A stretch of DNA of 64,000 nucleotides from Paraburkholderia sp. PGU19 (GTDB lineage Bacteria > Pseudomonadota > Gammaproteobacteria > Burkholderiales > Burkholderiaceae): contig NZ_AP023180.1 of assembly GCF_013426915.1 (NCBI RefSeq), positions 1,116,001 to 1,180,000 on the forward strand. The letters run 5' to 3'. A model generated the notes under the pieces. It made no database searches. It worked only from the letters and a program-made list of their open reading frames with translations, and was not told where the DNA came from. Within the stretch, counting starts at the first letter, position 1; every line of letters begins with the position of its first letter. Shown here one piece after another: positions 1 to 9,537 of this stretch. The translations under genes and the position numbers were made by a program.

Positions 1-703
1 CCCGGTTGTCGGTCGGCACGAGCTGGGTCTGAAACGCGACGAACAGCGCCTGGAAGCGCCCGTCCACTTCGACCATCACCGCGCCGTCCTGAAACGTGCC
101 GTTCTCCGACGAATGATCCCTGACGCCGCTGCCGGGCTGCGGCTTCGGATTGCCCTGATTCATATGCGTTTCGTGCAAGCCGTCGTGCTCGGGCTCGAAC
201 AGGAAGCCGAAACCATACACGGTGACGTTCTTCGTGGGCTTCCAGCCGCGCCGCATGTCGTTGCCGCTCTTGCCGGGATACAGATAGTCGACGGGCGCCG
301 CCGACATATCCAGTTGCAGCATGTCGTTGACGAGCGCGTTGATGTCGTTCTGCTCGTTCGCCGTATCGAGCGTGATGGGCCGCATGGTCGACAGATCGAC
401 CAGACGCGGATCATGCACATAGTCGAGCTTCGGAAACCCGGCCTGCGTCAGGCCAGGCGGCAGCTTCGCGAGATCGGCCACCATCGGGTGGTCGAAATAC
501 TGGCTCCACGAATACAGCACGTGATAGCCAGCCGGCCCCGTGAGCGAACTGTCCGATTTCACATTCGTGACAAGCCTGAATTCTCCGCCCGCCGGATCAT
601 CGACGACGATCACATAGTGCGGATCGCCCTTGTAGCCGTCGAGAAAAGGCACGCCGAGCTTCAGCGCGCCCTTGAACACGACATAGACGTTCTGTTGCGG
701 CAT
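1..703 (-). CDS. DUF2278 (YukJ-like) protein, C-terminus cut by window edge
   Basis: The minus-strand frame opens at an ATG at 703 and runs off the left edge, giving about 234 residues. Translation shows the blocks I associate with DUF2278: an N-terminal HYVIVV strand followed by NVKS, a GFPKLDYV block, an NDMLQL block, and a strongly conserved C-terminal stretch containing HETHMNQGN and FQDGAVMVEV followed by FVAFQTQ. The family is of unknown biochemical function and has no visible membrane segment or signal peptide here. The gene starts 45 bp downstream of the glycogen debranching gene on the same strand, so the two are probably co-transcribed. The family call is from memory of the motif pattern; no enzymatic role is claimed. 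Confidence 0.72.
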   Translation of the reverse strand, partial: MPQQNVYVVFKGALKLGVPFLDGYKGDPHYVIVVDDPAGGEFRLVTNVKSDSSLTGPAGYHVLYSWSQYFDHPMVADLAKLPPGLTQAGFPKLDYVHDPRLVDLSTMRPITLDTANEQNDINALVNDMLQLDMSAAPVDYLYPGKSGNDMRRGWKPTKNVTVYGFGFLFEPEHDGLHETHMNQGNPKPQPGSGVRDHSSENGTFQDGAVMVEVDGRFQALFVAFQTQLVPTDNR

Positions 704-747
704 ATCGCGCTCCGTCGAAGGCCCAAGGGCCGATCTCCGCTGCCGGC

Positions 748-3026
748 TTATAGCAGCGCGATCACCCGCACATCGCCCTGCTCCGCCGACGCCACGACCT
801 TGCCCGCCACGCGCCGGAACGTGATCGACACCGACGCGTCGCCGACGCGCAGATCGCCGATCTCGAGCCAGTCGATGCCTTCGGGTAACATGGGCTGCTC
901 GATCAGCACTTCGCGCTTTTGCGCGTCGATCGTCATGCCCAGACACGCTTCGAGCATCATGAACGGCGAGCCGGCCGCCCATGCCTGCGGCAGACACGCG
1001 ACGGGGTACGCCGTGGGCGGTTCGCCGCGACGGCGCGGGAAGCCGCAGAACAGCTCGGGCAGACGCATGTCGAAGTTGACGGCCGCCTGGAAGAGCGCCT
1101 GCAGCAGACGCACGGCCGCCGCCTTCGCGCCGTAGCGCGCGAGACCACGCGCGCAGAGCGCGTTGTCATGCGGCCAGACCGAGCCGTTGTGATACGCCAT
1201 CGGATTGAAGCGCGGCTGGCCCGCCGCCAGCGTGCGCACGCCCCAGCCCGTGTGGAAGAGCGTCGATTCGAGCGCGCGCGCGACGGCCTCGCCGCGTTCG
1301 CGCGAAGGCAGCCCGAACGCGAGCAGATGACCCGCGTTCGATGCGAGCACGCGGCACAGATCGCCCTTGCCGTCGAGCGCGATGCCGTAAAACTTCGAAT
1401 CGTCCATCCAGTACTTGTCTTCGACGCACGCGCGGATCGCCGTGGCGCGCTGCGTGTAGCGCACCGCGTCGTCGGACTGGCCGCGCAGCATCGAGAACTG
1501 CGCCATCGTGTCGAAGGCGGCGCTCGCGTAGGCCTGCACCTCGACGAGCGCGATCGGCCCTTCGGGGAAGCGTCCGTCCGCGTGGAAGACGGAGTCGTGA
1601 CTGTCCTTCCAGCCCTGGTTCGCAAGACCGCCGTCCGATGCGCGCTGATAATCGAGCAGCCCGTAGATATTGCGGTCGCATACGCCCGCCACCCACTTCG
1701 CCGCGCGTTCGAGCGCGGGCCACAGCTCATCGACTAGCTGCGTGTCACCCGTGCGCGCCACGTAGGCGCCCGCGAGCACGATGAAGAGCGGCGTCGTATC
1801 GACGCCACCGTAATACAGCGCGAACGGCACCTCGCCCGTCGCCGCCATTTCGCTGCGGCGCATTTCGTGCATGATCTTGCCGACGGCGGCGTCACGGAAC
1901 GCGGAATCTTCCATCGCCTGATGCTCGGCGAGAAAGCGCAGCACGCCGCGCGCAAGGCCGGGTTGCAGCCACAACATCTGCAGCGACGTGATGACCGCGT
2001 CGCGCCCGAAGGGCGTCGAGAACCACGGAATGCCTGCATACGGATACGGCCCGCTGGCGAGATCTGTTGTGAGCAGATTCAGGTCCGCCTGCGAGCGGTC
2101 GATCCACGCATTGAACAACGGGTTGCTCGAACGCACGCGCGCCGACGCGCGGCGCCGCTCGCGCATCACCAGGTGGGCATCGACGAGTGCCGCGCGCACG
2201 GCCGTGCGGCCCACGCGCGGCCGCGCCGCGTCGACCTGCGAGACGTGCAGTTCAGTCACGGTATGCGTCGATTGCGGCACGTGGATGTCGGGCTCGCCCT
2301 TGTGCGCCGCGACCTGCACGGCCACTGACAGATAGATCGACACGCACGCCTGGGCGGGCAGCTTCACCGAATAATCGGCGCGGTCGGCGAGCAGCTTGTC
2401 GGGCATCGGCGAAAATGCGACGCGCACGTGGCGCGCCACGTCGTCGAGACCGATGTAGCCGAGCAGCACTTCGTTCTTGTGCACGCGTGGCGTTTCGACC
2501 TTGCCCTGCTTCGCGCGCTTCAGGCCGCGCACTTCGAACATGTCGCGGAAGTCGCTGGCAAACGAGATGGACAGCGGCACGACGGCGTCTGTCGTGCCGT
2601 AATTGGTGAGTTCGATCGCTTCGTTCATCACCGTGCCCGACAGCACGCGCACGCGCTCGACGTGAATCACGCCCTCCGGCGTGCTGCTGCCGCCGAGCGG
2701 CGGCAGCGGACGGTTGGTCAGATGCGCGGTGAATGAGGTGTTGTCGCTGCTGACGCTGCCTGACAGCAGCGACGGCGCGCGTCCGCCAAAGGTCAGACGC
2801 AGCTGCGACAGCACGCGGGTGTCGTTGACGAACAGGCCGTCGTCGTGACCTGTGACGTCGCCGAGGGATCGTTGACGATAAACGTGCCGCCCGACTTCAG
2901 CACGTGCTGGGTCGCGCTCGCGACGTTCAGGTTTTCAGGCGCGATGAACGCGCCGTCGTTTTCCTCGCCGCGATAGTCCACGCCGCCCTGATGGGACAAC
3001 CCGCCGAGTGCTTCTGGATCCTGCAT
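748..3026 (-). pseudogene. glycogen debranching enzyme (amylo-alpha-1,6-glucosidase family), single-base frameshift
   Basis: A GH13/GH133-like debranching enzyme acting on alpha-1,6 branches of glycogen. The N-terminal debranching domain starts at an ATG at 3026, preceded by an AGGAGC ribosome site, and reads up to ...FIVNDPS. The frame then breaks. One frame over, the expected continuation GDVTGHDDGLFVNDTRVL runs straight into the long ORF ending at 748. Adding one C to the CCC run at 2865-2867 (GGG on the plus strand) gives one frame of 759 residues, a normal length for the family. The C-terminal six-hairpin glucosidase domain is intact, with the motifs WFSTPFGRD, GWKDSHDSV, NGSVWPHDN and AVACLPQAWAAG-like sequence (here PVACLPQAW). 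Probably followed in the same operon by the DUF2278 gene. I think a base-call error is likelier than a true pseudogene, because three other genes in the window show the same defect. Confidence 0.85.
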
Positions 3027-3307
3027 CAGCTTGCTCCTGTGCTAGTGGTGCTAGTGGCTTCGTTTCGGTGATTGTAGAAGGTTCGTGGGTTACGACAGGG
3101 GATAGTGGCGCAGGTGCCCCGATTCTTTATGATTTTTTTCATTGAAACGCCACAATGCGGGGTTGTGCGGTTGCATGGCACGGGTCGTGCTGTCGGTTTT
3201 CTGGATGCTTCCGCTTTGCCAGTGTGCGCACTTGAGCATCGCCACAGGTGGCTAAAATATCGGGGAAATTGCTTCGCCGTCCTGTTGAACTGCAGATCGG
3301 TTGGCGT

Positions 3308-4062
3308 TTTGCTGGCATTCGCGGTTTGCGTTTGCGCTGGCATCCGCGGCTTGCCTTTGCGCTGGCATCCGCGATGCGTTAGCCTGCTTCATGCGTCGCC
3401 CCTGTGCGGGGCGGCACCTACTTTTCTTTGCCGCCGCAAAGAAAAGCAGGCAAAAGAAAGCGGCTAACACCGCCAGTCCTTGTGTTTGCCTGAGGGCCCC
3501 CGCAGGGTCTTACGCTTCACACGGCAATCACGTGACTCATGTTAGTTGCCAGCGCTCTTGCATGGCTCATCACCCGCTTCACACCCCCGCGTTACAGCAT
3601 GCCGTGCCGGATATTCTTCCGCCGCCAAGGTGGCAAACTGTGTGTAGGCCCCAGGTGCTCCACATGCCTCACTCCGGACCGATAGCGTACGCGTTCCACC
3701 CTGTTAGAGCGCTACCCCATACGACGCGACAACCTACACACAGTTTGCCACCTGGGCGGCACATACCATTCGCTGCCGCTTGGCCGAGTACGGGTATTCG
3801 AAGCGGGTGAGGCGCTCATTAAAAGCGTTGGCAACGCGCGTGAACGAGTGCGCTGCCGTGTGAAGCGTAAGACCCGTTGGGGCCCTCAGGCAACAACTAG
3901 CGCTGGCGGTGTGAGCCGCTTTCTTTTGCCTACTTTTCTTTGCGGCGGCAAAGAAAAGTAGGTGCCGCCCCGCATAGGGGCGACGCTTGAAGCACGCTAA
4001 CGCATCGCGGATGCCAGCGCAGAGGCAAACACCGCATCGCGGATGCCATCACAAACACAAGC
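3308..4062. repeat. large imperfect inverted repeat (about 755 bp, centre near 3685)
   Basis: The stretch between the debranching gene and gltA is one long palindrome-like structure. Matching pairs from outside in: GCGCTGGCATCCGCG copies near 3350-3375 against CGCGGATGCCAGCGC near 4006-4020; the block around CACCTACTTTTCTTTG near 3416-3432 against its complement near 3945-3965; GGGTCTTACGCTTCACACGGCA near 3505-3530 against TGCCGTGTGAAGCGTAAGACCC near 3855-3876; and GGTGGCAAACTGTGTGTAGG near 3629-3648 against CCTACACACAGTTTGCCACC near 3733-3752. Each arm also contains its own hairpin CTTTTCTTTG/CAAAGAAAAG, and the left arm has three direct copies of the GCTGGCATCCGCG unit. ORFs inside it are different in each frame and look like shadows. 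No transposase is present. Confidence 0.8.
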
Positions 4063-4116
4063 CGCGCATACCGTCACGAAGCCAAATCAAACAACCGTCG
4101 CAGACAAAAACCACAA

Positions 4117-4163
4117 AGCAAAAAAAAAGGCGCCACTCCCCTCATGCGGAAGCAGCGCCTACG
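4117..4163 (-). terminator. rho-independent terminator of gltA
   Basis: Read on the minus strand, AGGCGC and GCGCCT form a stem around a loop of about 20 bases with extra internal pairing, followed directly by a run of at least eight T. It lies about 65 bases after the gltA stop codon. Confidence 0.7.
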
Positions 4164-4228
4164 CTTTCACCCAACACCGCGGATAGCGGCATCCAAAAGC
4201 GAGCCCAAATAATGAGAACGAATACCCC

Positions 4229-5530
4229 TCACCGCCGCGCGATCGGCATCGCCTCACGCTGCGTCTCGCCAACAAACAACTGCCGCGGACGCCCAATCTT
4301 CTGCTCAGGATCAGCGATCATTTCATTCCACTGCGCGATCCACCCCACAGTACGCGCAAGCGAGAAAATACAGGTAAACATCGCAGTCGGAATGCCCAGC
4401 GCACGCTGCACGATACCCGAGTAAAAGTCGACGTTCGGATACAGCTTGCGCGACACGAAGTATTCGTCTTCCAGCGCGATCTTTTCCAGCGCCATCGCGA
4501 GCTTGAACAGCGGGTCGTCATGCAGGCCCAGTTCGTTCAGCACTTCGTGGCAGGTCTCGCGCATCAGCTTCGCGCGCGGATCGTAGTTCTTGTACACGCG
4601 GTGACCGAAACCCATCAGCTTCACGCCCGAGTTCTTGTCCTTCACCTGCTCGATGAACTTCGGAATGTTGTCGACGGAACCGATCTCTTCCAGCATGTTC
4701 AGCGCCGCTTCGTTCGCGCCGCCGTGCGCCGGGCCCCACAGACATGCGATACCCGCCGCGATACACGCAAACGGATTCGCGCCCGACGAACCCGCCAGAC
4801 GCACCGTCGAAGTCGACGCATTCTGCTCGTGGTCTGCATGCAGGATCAGGATGCGGTCCAACGCCCGGACCAGCACTTCGTTGACCTTGTACTCCTCGGC
4901 CGGGTTCGAGAACATCATGTGCATGAGGTTCGCGCTGTACGACAGATCGTTGCGCGGATACACGAACGGCTGGCCGATCGTGTACTTGTAGGCCATCGCG
5001 ACCAGCGTCGGCAGCTTGGCGATCATGCGGATCGCGGACACGTCGCGGTGCGTCGGGTCGGAGATATCGAGCGAGTCGTGATAGAAGGCCGACAGCGCGC
5101 CAACTGCGGCAACGAGAATCGCCATCGGGTGTGCGTCGCGGCGGAAGCCACGGAAGAAGAAGTGCATCTGCTCATGCACCATCGTGTGCTTCGTGACGGT
5201 TTCCTCGAATTCCTTCTTCTGCTGCACAGTGGGCAATTCGCCTTTCAGCAGCAGATAGCACGTTTCGAGAAAGTCCGCATTTTGCGCGAGGTTCTCGATC
5301 GGGTAGCCGCGATACAGCAGCTCGCCCTTGTCGCCGTCGATATACGTGATCGCCGAGTTGCACGATGCTGTCGACATGAAGCCCGGATCGTACGTGAATT
5401 TGCCCGTTTGTCCGTACAGCTTGCGAATGTCGATCACATCCGGACCCAACGATCCTTTATAAACCGGCAGTTCAATCTTTTCGTCGCTATCGGAAAACGA
5501 CAGCGTGGCTTTAGTCGTTGATACGTTCAT
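4229..5530 (-). CDS. gltA: citrate synthase, type II
   Basis: Condenses oxaloacetate and acetyl-CoA to citrate in the cytoplasm, the first step of the TCA cycle. I chose the ATG at 5530 ([10 protein letters not shown]) because it is preceded by AAAGGAAT at proper spacing; an upstream in-frame ATG at 5566 lacks a comparable site. The resulting 433-residue length is normal for the hexameric Gram-negative type. Catalytic residues are visible: His269 in [11 protein letters not shown], His310 in [14 protein letters not shown], and Asp368 in NVDFYSGI. The C-terminal block GWIAQWNEM and [10 protein letters not shown] is complete. In many Burkholderia the sdh operon lies upstream of gltA; here the upstream 400 bp instead holds a hairpin and a divergent small gene. 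The gene appears to be its own transcription unit with a terminator at 4117-4163. Confidence 0.97.
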   Translation of the reverse strand: MNVSTTKATLSFSDSDEKIELPVYKGSLGPDVIDIRKLYGQTGKFTYDPGFMSTASCNSAITYIDGDKGELLYRGYPIENLAQNADFLETCYLLLKGELPTVQQKKEFEETVTKHTMVHEQMHFFFRGFRRDAHPMAILVAAVGALSAFYHDSLDISDPTHRDVSAIRMIAKLPTLVAMAYKYTIGQPFVYPRNDLSYSANLMHMMFSNPAEEYKVNEVLVRALDRILILHADHEQNASTSTVRLAGSSGANPFACIAAGIACLWGPAHGGANEAALNMLEEIGSVDNIPKFIEQVKDKNSGVKLMGFGHRVYKNYDPRAKLMRETCHEVLNELGLHDDPLFKLAMALEKIALEDEYFVSRKLYPNVDFYSGIVQRALGIPTAMFTCIFSLARTVGWIAQWNEMIADPEQKIGRPRQLFVGETQREAMPIARR

Positions 5531-5881
5531 CAGGAATTCCTTTCGACATTGCATTGCTCTGAACATGCGAGGCCGGATGTGCAGCGCCTCACGCGCACAT
5601 CGAACAACAAACGTGCGCGCCGGCTAGTACGCGTTTTGCCGCACCCGGCAGCCGTCAGCATTTTAAGGCGCGCACAGCGTTTGATTGCATCCCTCATGCG
5701 CAACAATCCATCTCGCACCAAGCAATACTCGACCAGCCGGCAAGGCTTTCCACCGACAGACAAATGAAAGTAAGCGCACCCGCAGCAACAATGTTTTGCT
5801 TCTACACGGGACGCCAAACGCAATCGCGTCTGAGATACTGAATCTGTGTTTAGCTTCCCCTGCAAACACAATGCTGTCTTG

Positions 5882-5911
5882 GACCCGCCGTTAAAGCGGC
5901 GGGTCATTTTT
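5882..5911 (+). terminator. strong hairpin with T-tract in the gltA / 5937 intergenic region
   Basis: GACCCGCCG and CGGCGGGTC form a perfect 9-bp stem with a 6-base loop, followed by ATTTTTAG. It sits only 26 bases before the next start codon and there is no plus-strand gene before it. It therefore either ends a short untranslated RNA made from about 5780 onward or works as an attenuator for the 5937 gene. Confidence 0.6.
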
Positions 5912-5936
5912 AGAGTCAGACATAGGAATAACCACA

Positions 5937-6338
5937 ATGAACATGAACATCGACACGCTCTTTCCCGCGACCGAAGAAACCGAAGACACCGTTGTCACGG
6001 CGCTGAACCACCAGGACATCGTGCTGGCGTTGTCGGCCGCTCTCACCTCGGAAAAGGTCGCCGTGCTGCACATGCTGTATCCGCGCACGGACGCGCGCAC
6101 GCACCGCAGCCTCGATGAACTGGTGGACCGTCTGCATGGACATGGCCTGCATCAGGTCGCGCGGCTCGTTTCGCAGGAAGCGCACTATCTCGTGTTCAAG
6201 GAACCGGCGAAGGCGTGGAAGGCATTCAACGAAATCCGCCACGACTCGCTCGCGATCGGCGTGCATCTGTACTACTGCGGCCTGATCGGCGAAGGCGCCG
6301 AGCGCGCGCTCGACATCGACGCGCACGCCAAAGACTGA
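5937..6338 (+). CDS. small cytosolic protein of unknown function
   Basis: A 133-residue protein starting MNMNIDTLFP, with an AGGAAT ribosome-binding sequence about 9 bases ahead of the ATG. I do not recognise a named family. It has no signal peptide or membrane segment, is rich in acidic residues near the N-terminus (EETEDT) and in His throughout, and reads as mostly helical. Base composition matches the neighbours and codon use looks normal, so I consider it a real gene. It is preceded by the strong hairpin at 5882-5911 and converges on the hydrolase at 6354-7205, with only 15 bp between stop codons. Confidence 0.7.
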   Translation: MNMNIDTLFPATEETEDTVVTALNHQDIVLALSAALTSEKVAVLHMLYPRTDARTHRSLDELVDRLHGHGLHQVARLVSQEAHYLVFKEPAKAWKAFNEIRHDSLAIGVHLYYCGLIGEGAERALDIDAHAKD

Positions 6339-6353
6339 CGCATCAAAAGAAGC

Positions 6354-7205
6354 TCAACGCGTGCCTTGAATGAACGCGTCGACGAAACGGTTGAAGGCGG
6401 CAGGATGTGCGAGGTTCATGCCATGCGATGCGCCCATCACCGTTTCGCGCCGCGCATCCGGCAGCCATGACGCGAGCGTTTCGGCCGTGCGCCGGAACAT
6501 CAGCGGACTCTTCTCTCCGTCGATCAGCAACACGGGACACTTCACGTCATTCGCGCTGTCAGGCGTATAAGCCGGCAGTGGATCGCGGAACTGGCGCGCG
6601 AGCGTATGCGCGTTGTCCGTCGCCATGCGCCGGAAGCCCGGTGTGCTCTTTGCCCAGAAACCCGGGCGGCTCACGGAATCGACGAACAGTTGCAGGCCCG
6701 CGTCGACCTCGCCTTCTTCGATCAGTTGCGCGGCACGCGCACGCAGCGCATTGACCGTCTCCGGCAAGCTCGCCGGCGCGCGCCCCGCGATTTGCAACGG
6801 CCCGCCGGGATCGGCGAGCGTCAGTGTCTTCACATGCTGCGCATGGCGCCGCGCGAAGTGATACGCGACACAGCCGCCGCGCGAATGACCCACGACATGC
6901 GCAGGCCCTGCGTCGAAGCGCTCGATGAACTGCGCGACTTCATCCGCATGACTGCTCCAGCTGAACGGGATCGCGGCGGGCGTTTCGACTGCGGGCCAGT
7001 AATGCGTGAGGCTCACGGCCACGCATCGATAACGCTTCGACAGACCCGCGAGTTGCGGCTCCCAATAGCGGTAATCGCATAGCGAGCCATGCACGAAAAG
7101 CAGCAGTTCGCCGTCGCCCTGTTCGACGTAGGGCATGCGCAAGCCGTTGGGCGGTTCGATGGAAAGCGTGGATGAAGCGGAAGTCTGATTCACTGAAAGA
7201 GGCAA
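6354..7205 (-). CDS. alpha/beta hydrolase
   Basis: A 283-residue single-domain alpha/beta hydrolase. The oxyanion-hole motif FVHGSLCDYRYW is at about residues 37-48, the nucleophile elbow is GHSRGG with Ser108, and the catalytic His lies in GASHGMN near residue 263. The acid residue is probably in the LLIDGEKS segment. There is no signal peptide, so it is cytoplasmic. Sequence alone does not give the substrate; relatives include haloperoxidase-like esterases and acyl-transfer hydrolases. It follows the MreB-like gene on the same strand, but the terminator at 7209-7240 separates the two, so it is likely transcribed alone. Confidence 0.85.
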   Translation of the reverse strand: MPLSVNQTSASSTLSIEPPNGLRMPYVEQGDGELLLFVHGSLCDYRYWEPQLAGLSKRYRCVAVSLTHYWPAVETPAAIPFSWSSHADEVAQFIERFDAGPAHVVGHSRGGCVAYHFARRHAQHVKTLTLADPGGPLQIAGRAPASLPETVNALRARAAQLIEEGEVDAGLQLFVDSVSRPGFWAKSTPGFRRMATDNAHTLARQFRDPLPAYTPDSANDVKCPVLLIDGEKSPLMFRRTAETLASWLPDARRETVMGASHGMNLAHPAAFNRFVDAFIQGTR

Positions 7206-7208
7206 ATG

Positions 7209-7240
7209 AAAAGGCGCGCATTATCCATGAAATGCGCGCC
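7209..7240 (-). terminator. rho-independent terminator of the mreB-like gene
   Basis: On the minus strand GGCGCGCAT and ATGCGCGCC form a perfect 9-bp stem with a 10-base loop, followed by TTTTCATTT. It lies 80 bp after the mreB-like stop codon and immediately before the hydrolase start at 7205, so it could also influence hydrolase translation. Confidence 0.72.
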
Positions 7241-7320
7241 GTAAAGGCCTCATTGTCACATGACGCCGGCACTCACGCGCGCCGCGGAAAGCGCGCCGCA
7301 AGCAATGTCAAACGATTGCG

Positions 7321-8373
7321 TCAGTCGTACGCGCCCATATCGAGCAGGCCTGCGCTCGCCGCCGCACCGGCACCGCGCACGGCACACGTGAGCGGCTCGT
7401 CGGCGACGCGCACGTCGAGACCCAGTTCGTTGCTGAAATAACGCGCGAGATTGCCGAGCAGCGCGCCGCCGCCCGTCAGCACGATACCAGCGTCCGCGAT
7501 ATCGGTGATGAGTTCGGCGGGCGCGTTTTCCAGCGCGGCCTTCACGGCGACCAGCACCTGACGAAGCGGCGCGGCGATGGCATCGACTACATCCTGCGTG
7601 GACAGTTCGACCGTGCGCGGCAGGCCATCGTCGACACCGCGCCCCGTCGCGCGCATCGTATCCGGCGGTACGACGGCGAGCGCCGAGCCGATGGTCTTCT
7701 TCACATGCTCGGCCGTCTGCTCGCCGAGCAGCACGCCGAAGTTGTTGCGCACGTGCTTGATGATGGCGGCATCCAGCTGATCGCCGCCGACGCGAATCGA
7801 GCCGTTGTACGCCGTGCCGCCCAGCGCGATCACGCCGATTTCCGTCGTACCGCCGCCGATATCGACGACCATCGAGCCCGTCGCCGACGACACCGGCAAG
7901 CCCGCGCCAACAGCCGACGCGAGCGATTCATCGATCAGGTTCACCTTCCACGCACCCGCTGCAGCCGCCGCCTCGCGGATCGCGCGGCGCTCCACCTGGG
8001 TCGCGCTTGCCGGCACGCAGATCGTGAACGCGGCGCGACGCGCGAAGAACGGACGCGGACGGGCCATATCCACGAATTGCCGGATCATGTGCTCGGCGGC
8101 GGAGAAATTGGCGATCACGCCGTGGCGCATCGGCCGCACCGCTTCGAGGTTGAGGGGTACGCGGCCCAGCATCTGTTTGGCCTCGCTGCCGACCAGCGCG
8201 ACGCGCTTGCGTCCCGCCAATTCCTGCTTGTCGAAACACACTACGGACGGCTCGTTGAGGACAATGCCGCCGTCGTCGGTATAGATCAGCGTATTGGCAG
8301 TGCCGAGATCGACCGCCACGGACGAGCGGAAAAGGCGCCCAAAAAGCGATGACTGCGCATTCGATCTGGCCAT
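7321..8373 (-). CDS. MreB/Mbl-family actin-like protein (paralogue)
   Basis: A 350-residue bacterial actin homologue. Nucleotide-binding motifs are present in order: phosphate 1 DLGTANTLIYT at about residue 22, phosphate 2 VVDIGGGTTEIG at about residue 165, and the adenosine motif GIVLTGGGALLGNL at about residue 300. A conserved EPSVVCF segment follows phosphate 1. MreB polymerises under the inner membrane and directs cell-wall synthesis. The gene stands alone: mreC and mreD, which accompany the main rod-shape locus in Burkholderiales, are not adjacent. The N-terminus (MARSNAQSSLFGRLFRS) is also longer and more basic than that of standard MreB. I therefore infer a second, paralogous copy of unknown role rather than the housekeeping gene. 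Confidence 0.87.
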   Translation of the reverse strand: MARSNAQSSLFGRLFRSSVAVDLGTANTLIYTDDGGIVLNEPSVVCFDKQELAGRKRVALVGSEAKQMLGRVPLNLEAVRPMRHGVIANFSAAEHMIRQFVDMARPRPFFARRAAFTICVPASATQVERRAIREAAAAAGAWKVNLIDESLASAVGAGLPVSSATGSMVVDIGGGTTEIGVIALGGTAYNGSIRVGGDQLDAAIIKHVRNNFGVLLGEQTAEHVKKTIGSALAVVPPDTMRATGRGVDDGLPRTVELSTQDVVDAIAAPLRQVLVAVKAALENAPAELITDIADAGIVLTGGGALLGNLARYFSNELGLDVRVADEPLTCAVRGAGAAASAGLLDMGAYD

Positions 8374-8526
8374 GTTCAGGCTCTTTTGAAAGAAGTGAGC
8401 TGCGTTGTAAGCAGCGGAAACGTCAAACGTACGGCACAGCGATGCTGCGCGTGCATCCCTCGGAAACTTTTTCCGGCTATTGATCGCATATCGGCAGATG
8501 CCCGGCGAACTTTAGGAGAATGAATT

Positions 8527-8567
8527 CGAAAACGTCTTACGGCCGCTTACATGCGGACGTAAGACGT
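8527..8567 (-). terminator. hairpin downstream of the esterase gene
   Basis: ACGTCTTACG and CGTAAGACGT form a perfect 10-bp stem, with an inner CCGC/GCGG pair in the loop. On the minus strand it is followed by TTTTCG only, so it is a weak intrinsic terminator or a structural 3' end for the gene ending at 8596. Confidence 0.5.
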
Positions 8568-8595
8568 ATCAAGCAGGGGATTGAATGCGAAGGAG

Positions 8596-9254
8596 CTAGC
8601 TGCGGGCGAGCGGCGCGAGCGCCCGCACGAGGGCCTCGCGGCCCAGCGCGACGCCTTCGCCGGAAATCGTGTGGCCGACGCCCGGCAGCGCGAACGCTTC
8701 GACGTCGAAGCCCGCTTCGTGCAGCGCGATGGCGGCACGTTCGGTTTCGTCGACGGAGATCACTGCGTCGTCTTCACCGTGGATCAGCGTCACGGGCGTG
8801 GCGCTCTTCGCGGTGACGGGCGACGCGAGCCGCCCGGAAAACGCGACCACGACGGCCGCGCCTTGCGGATTCGTCGCCACGTGATGCAGCGACATCATCG
8901 AGCCCTGCGAGAAGCCCACTAGCGCGAGCTGGCCGTAGCCGAGGCCCTGATGCGCAAGCTCGGCGTCGAGCATCTTGTGCAGCGCGGGCCAGGCGGCCGC
9001 GACGCGTCCCGTACGGTTCTGCTCGTCGACATTGCGCAGGCTGAACCACTGACGCCCGCCGAAGCCGCCGTCGAACGGCTCGCTGCCGTCTAGCGACGTG
9101 AACGCAGTTTGCGGCAGCGCTTCGCGCCAGATGTCCGCGAGCGGCACGAGGTCCTGAGCATTGCTGCCGACGCCATGCAGCAGCACGACCAGCGAAGTCG
9201 CGGGTCCTCGGCGGGTGCGAGCCGCCAGCCGTTGTCGAATTGTTTCCAGGCCAT
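8596..9254 (-). pseudogene. carboxylesterase/phospholipase (YpfH-like, Abhydrolase_2), single-base frameshift
   Basis: A serine hydrolase of the small carboxylesterase type. The natural N-terminus MAWKQFDNGWRLAPAEDP is in one frame from the ATG at 9254, with AAGGA eight bases upstream. The rest (ATSLVVLLHGVGSNAQDL onward) is in another frame. Adding one C to the CCC run at 9202-9204 (GGG on the plus strand) restores a 219-residue protein of normal length. Visible catalytic elements are the HGVG oxyanion hole, GFSQGS nucleophile, IHGEDDAVI acid and VGHTISGEG histidine. In the unrepaired sequence the downstream frame opens with an implausible basic stretch (MNRQRRNARGARR). The defect is the same as in three other genes of the window. 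Confidence 0.83.
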
Positions 9255-9537
9255 CGCCTTCATCCTTTCGTATTGCGCGGCGCGCACCGCGGGCATTGCG
9301 ACGCTGCCGATTCACGCATCGTACGCGCAGGCGGGAGCATACGACGCGTCCCGTAGTTTTGCGTGGATTTCACGCAAAACGTCTGCGGCGCCCAACACCT
9401 GCCATCGACGCGCGATACGGCACTGGACAACGCATTTCTGATTCGCTCTCCGCCTGCCCCTGAGCGCCCAGCCGATGCCGTTCGGCGCTTGCGACTATCA
9501 TCGCCATGTTGCGCCGCGCGAGCATGCCCGGCAACGC

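Noticed and set aside
3105..3810. Overlapping plus-strand ORFs (120 and 169 codons) and a matching minus-strand ORF
   Set aside because: They fall in the inverted-repeat element and change between its arms; Cys-rich low-complexity sequence, no ribosome site.
3308..4062. A CRISPR array or integron attC cluster
   Set aside because: Repeats are inverted and nested, with no regular direct repeats and unique spacers, and no cas or integrase gene is nearby.
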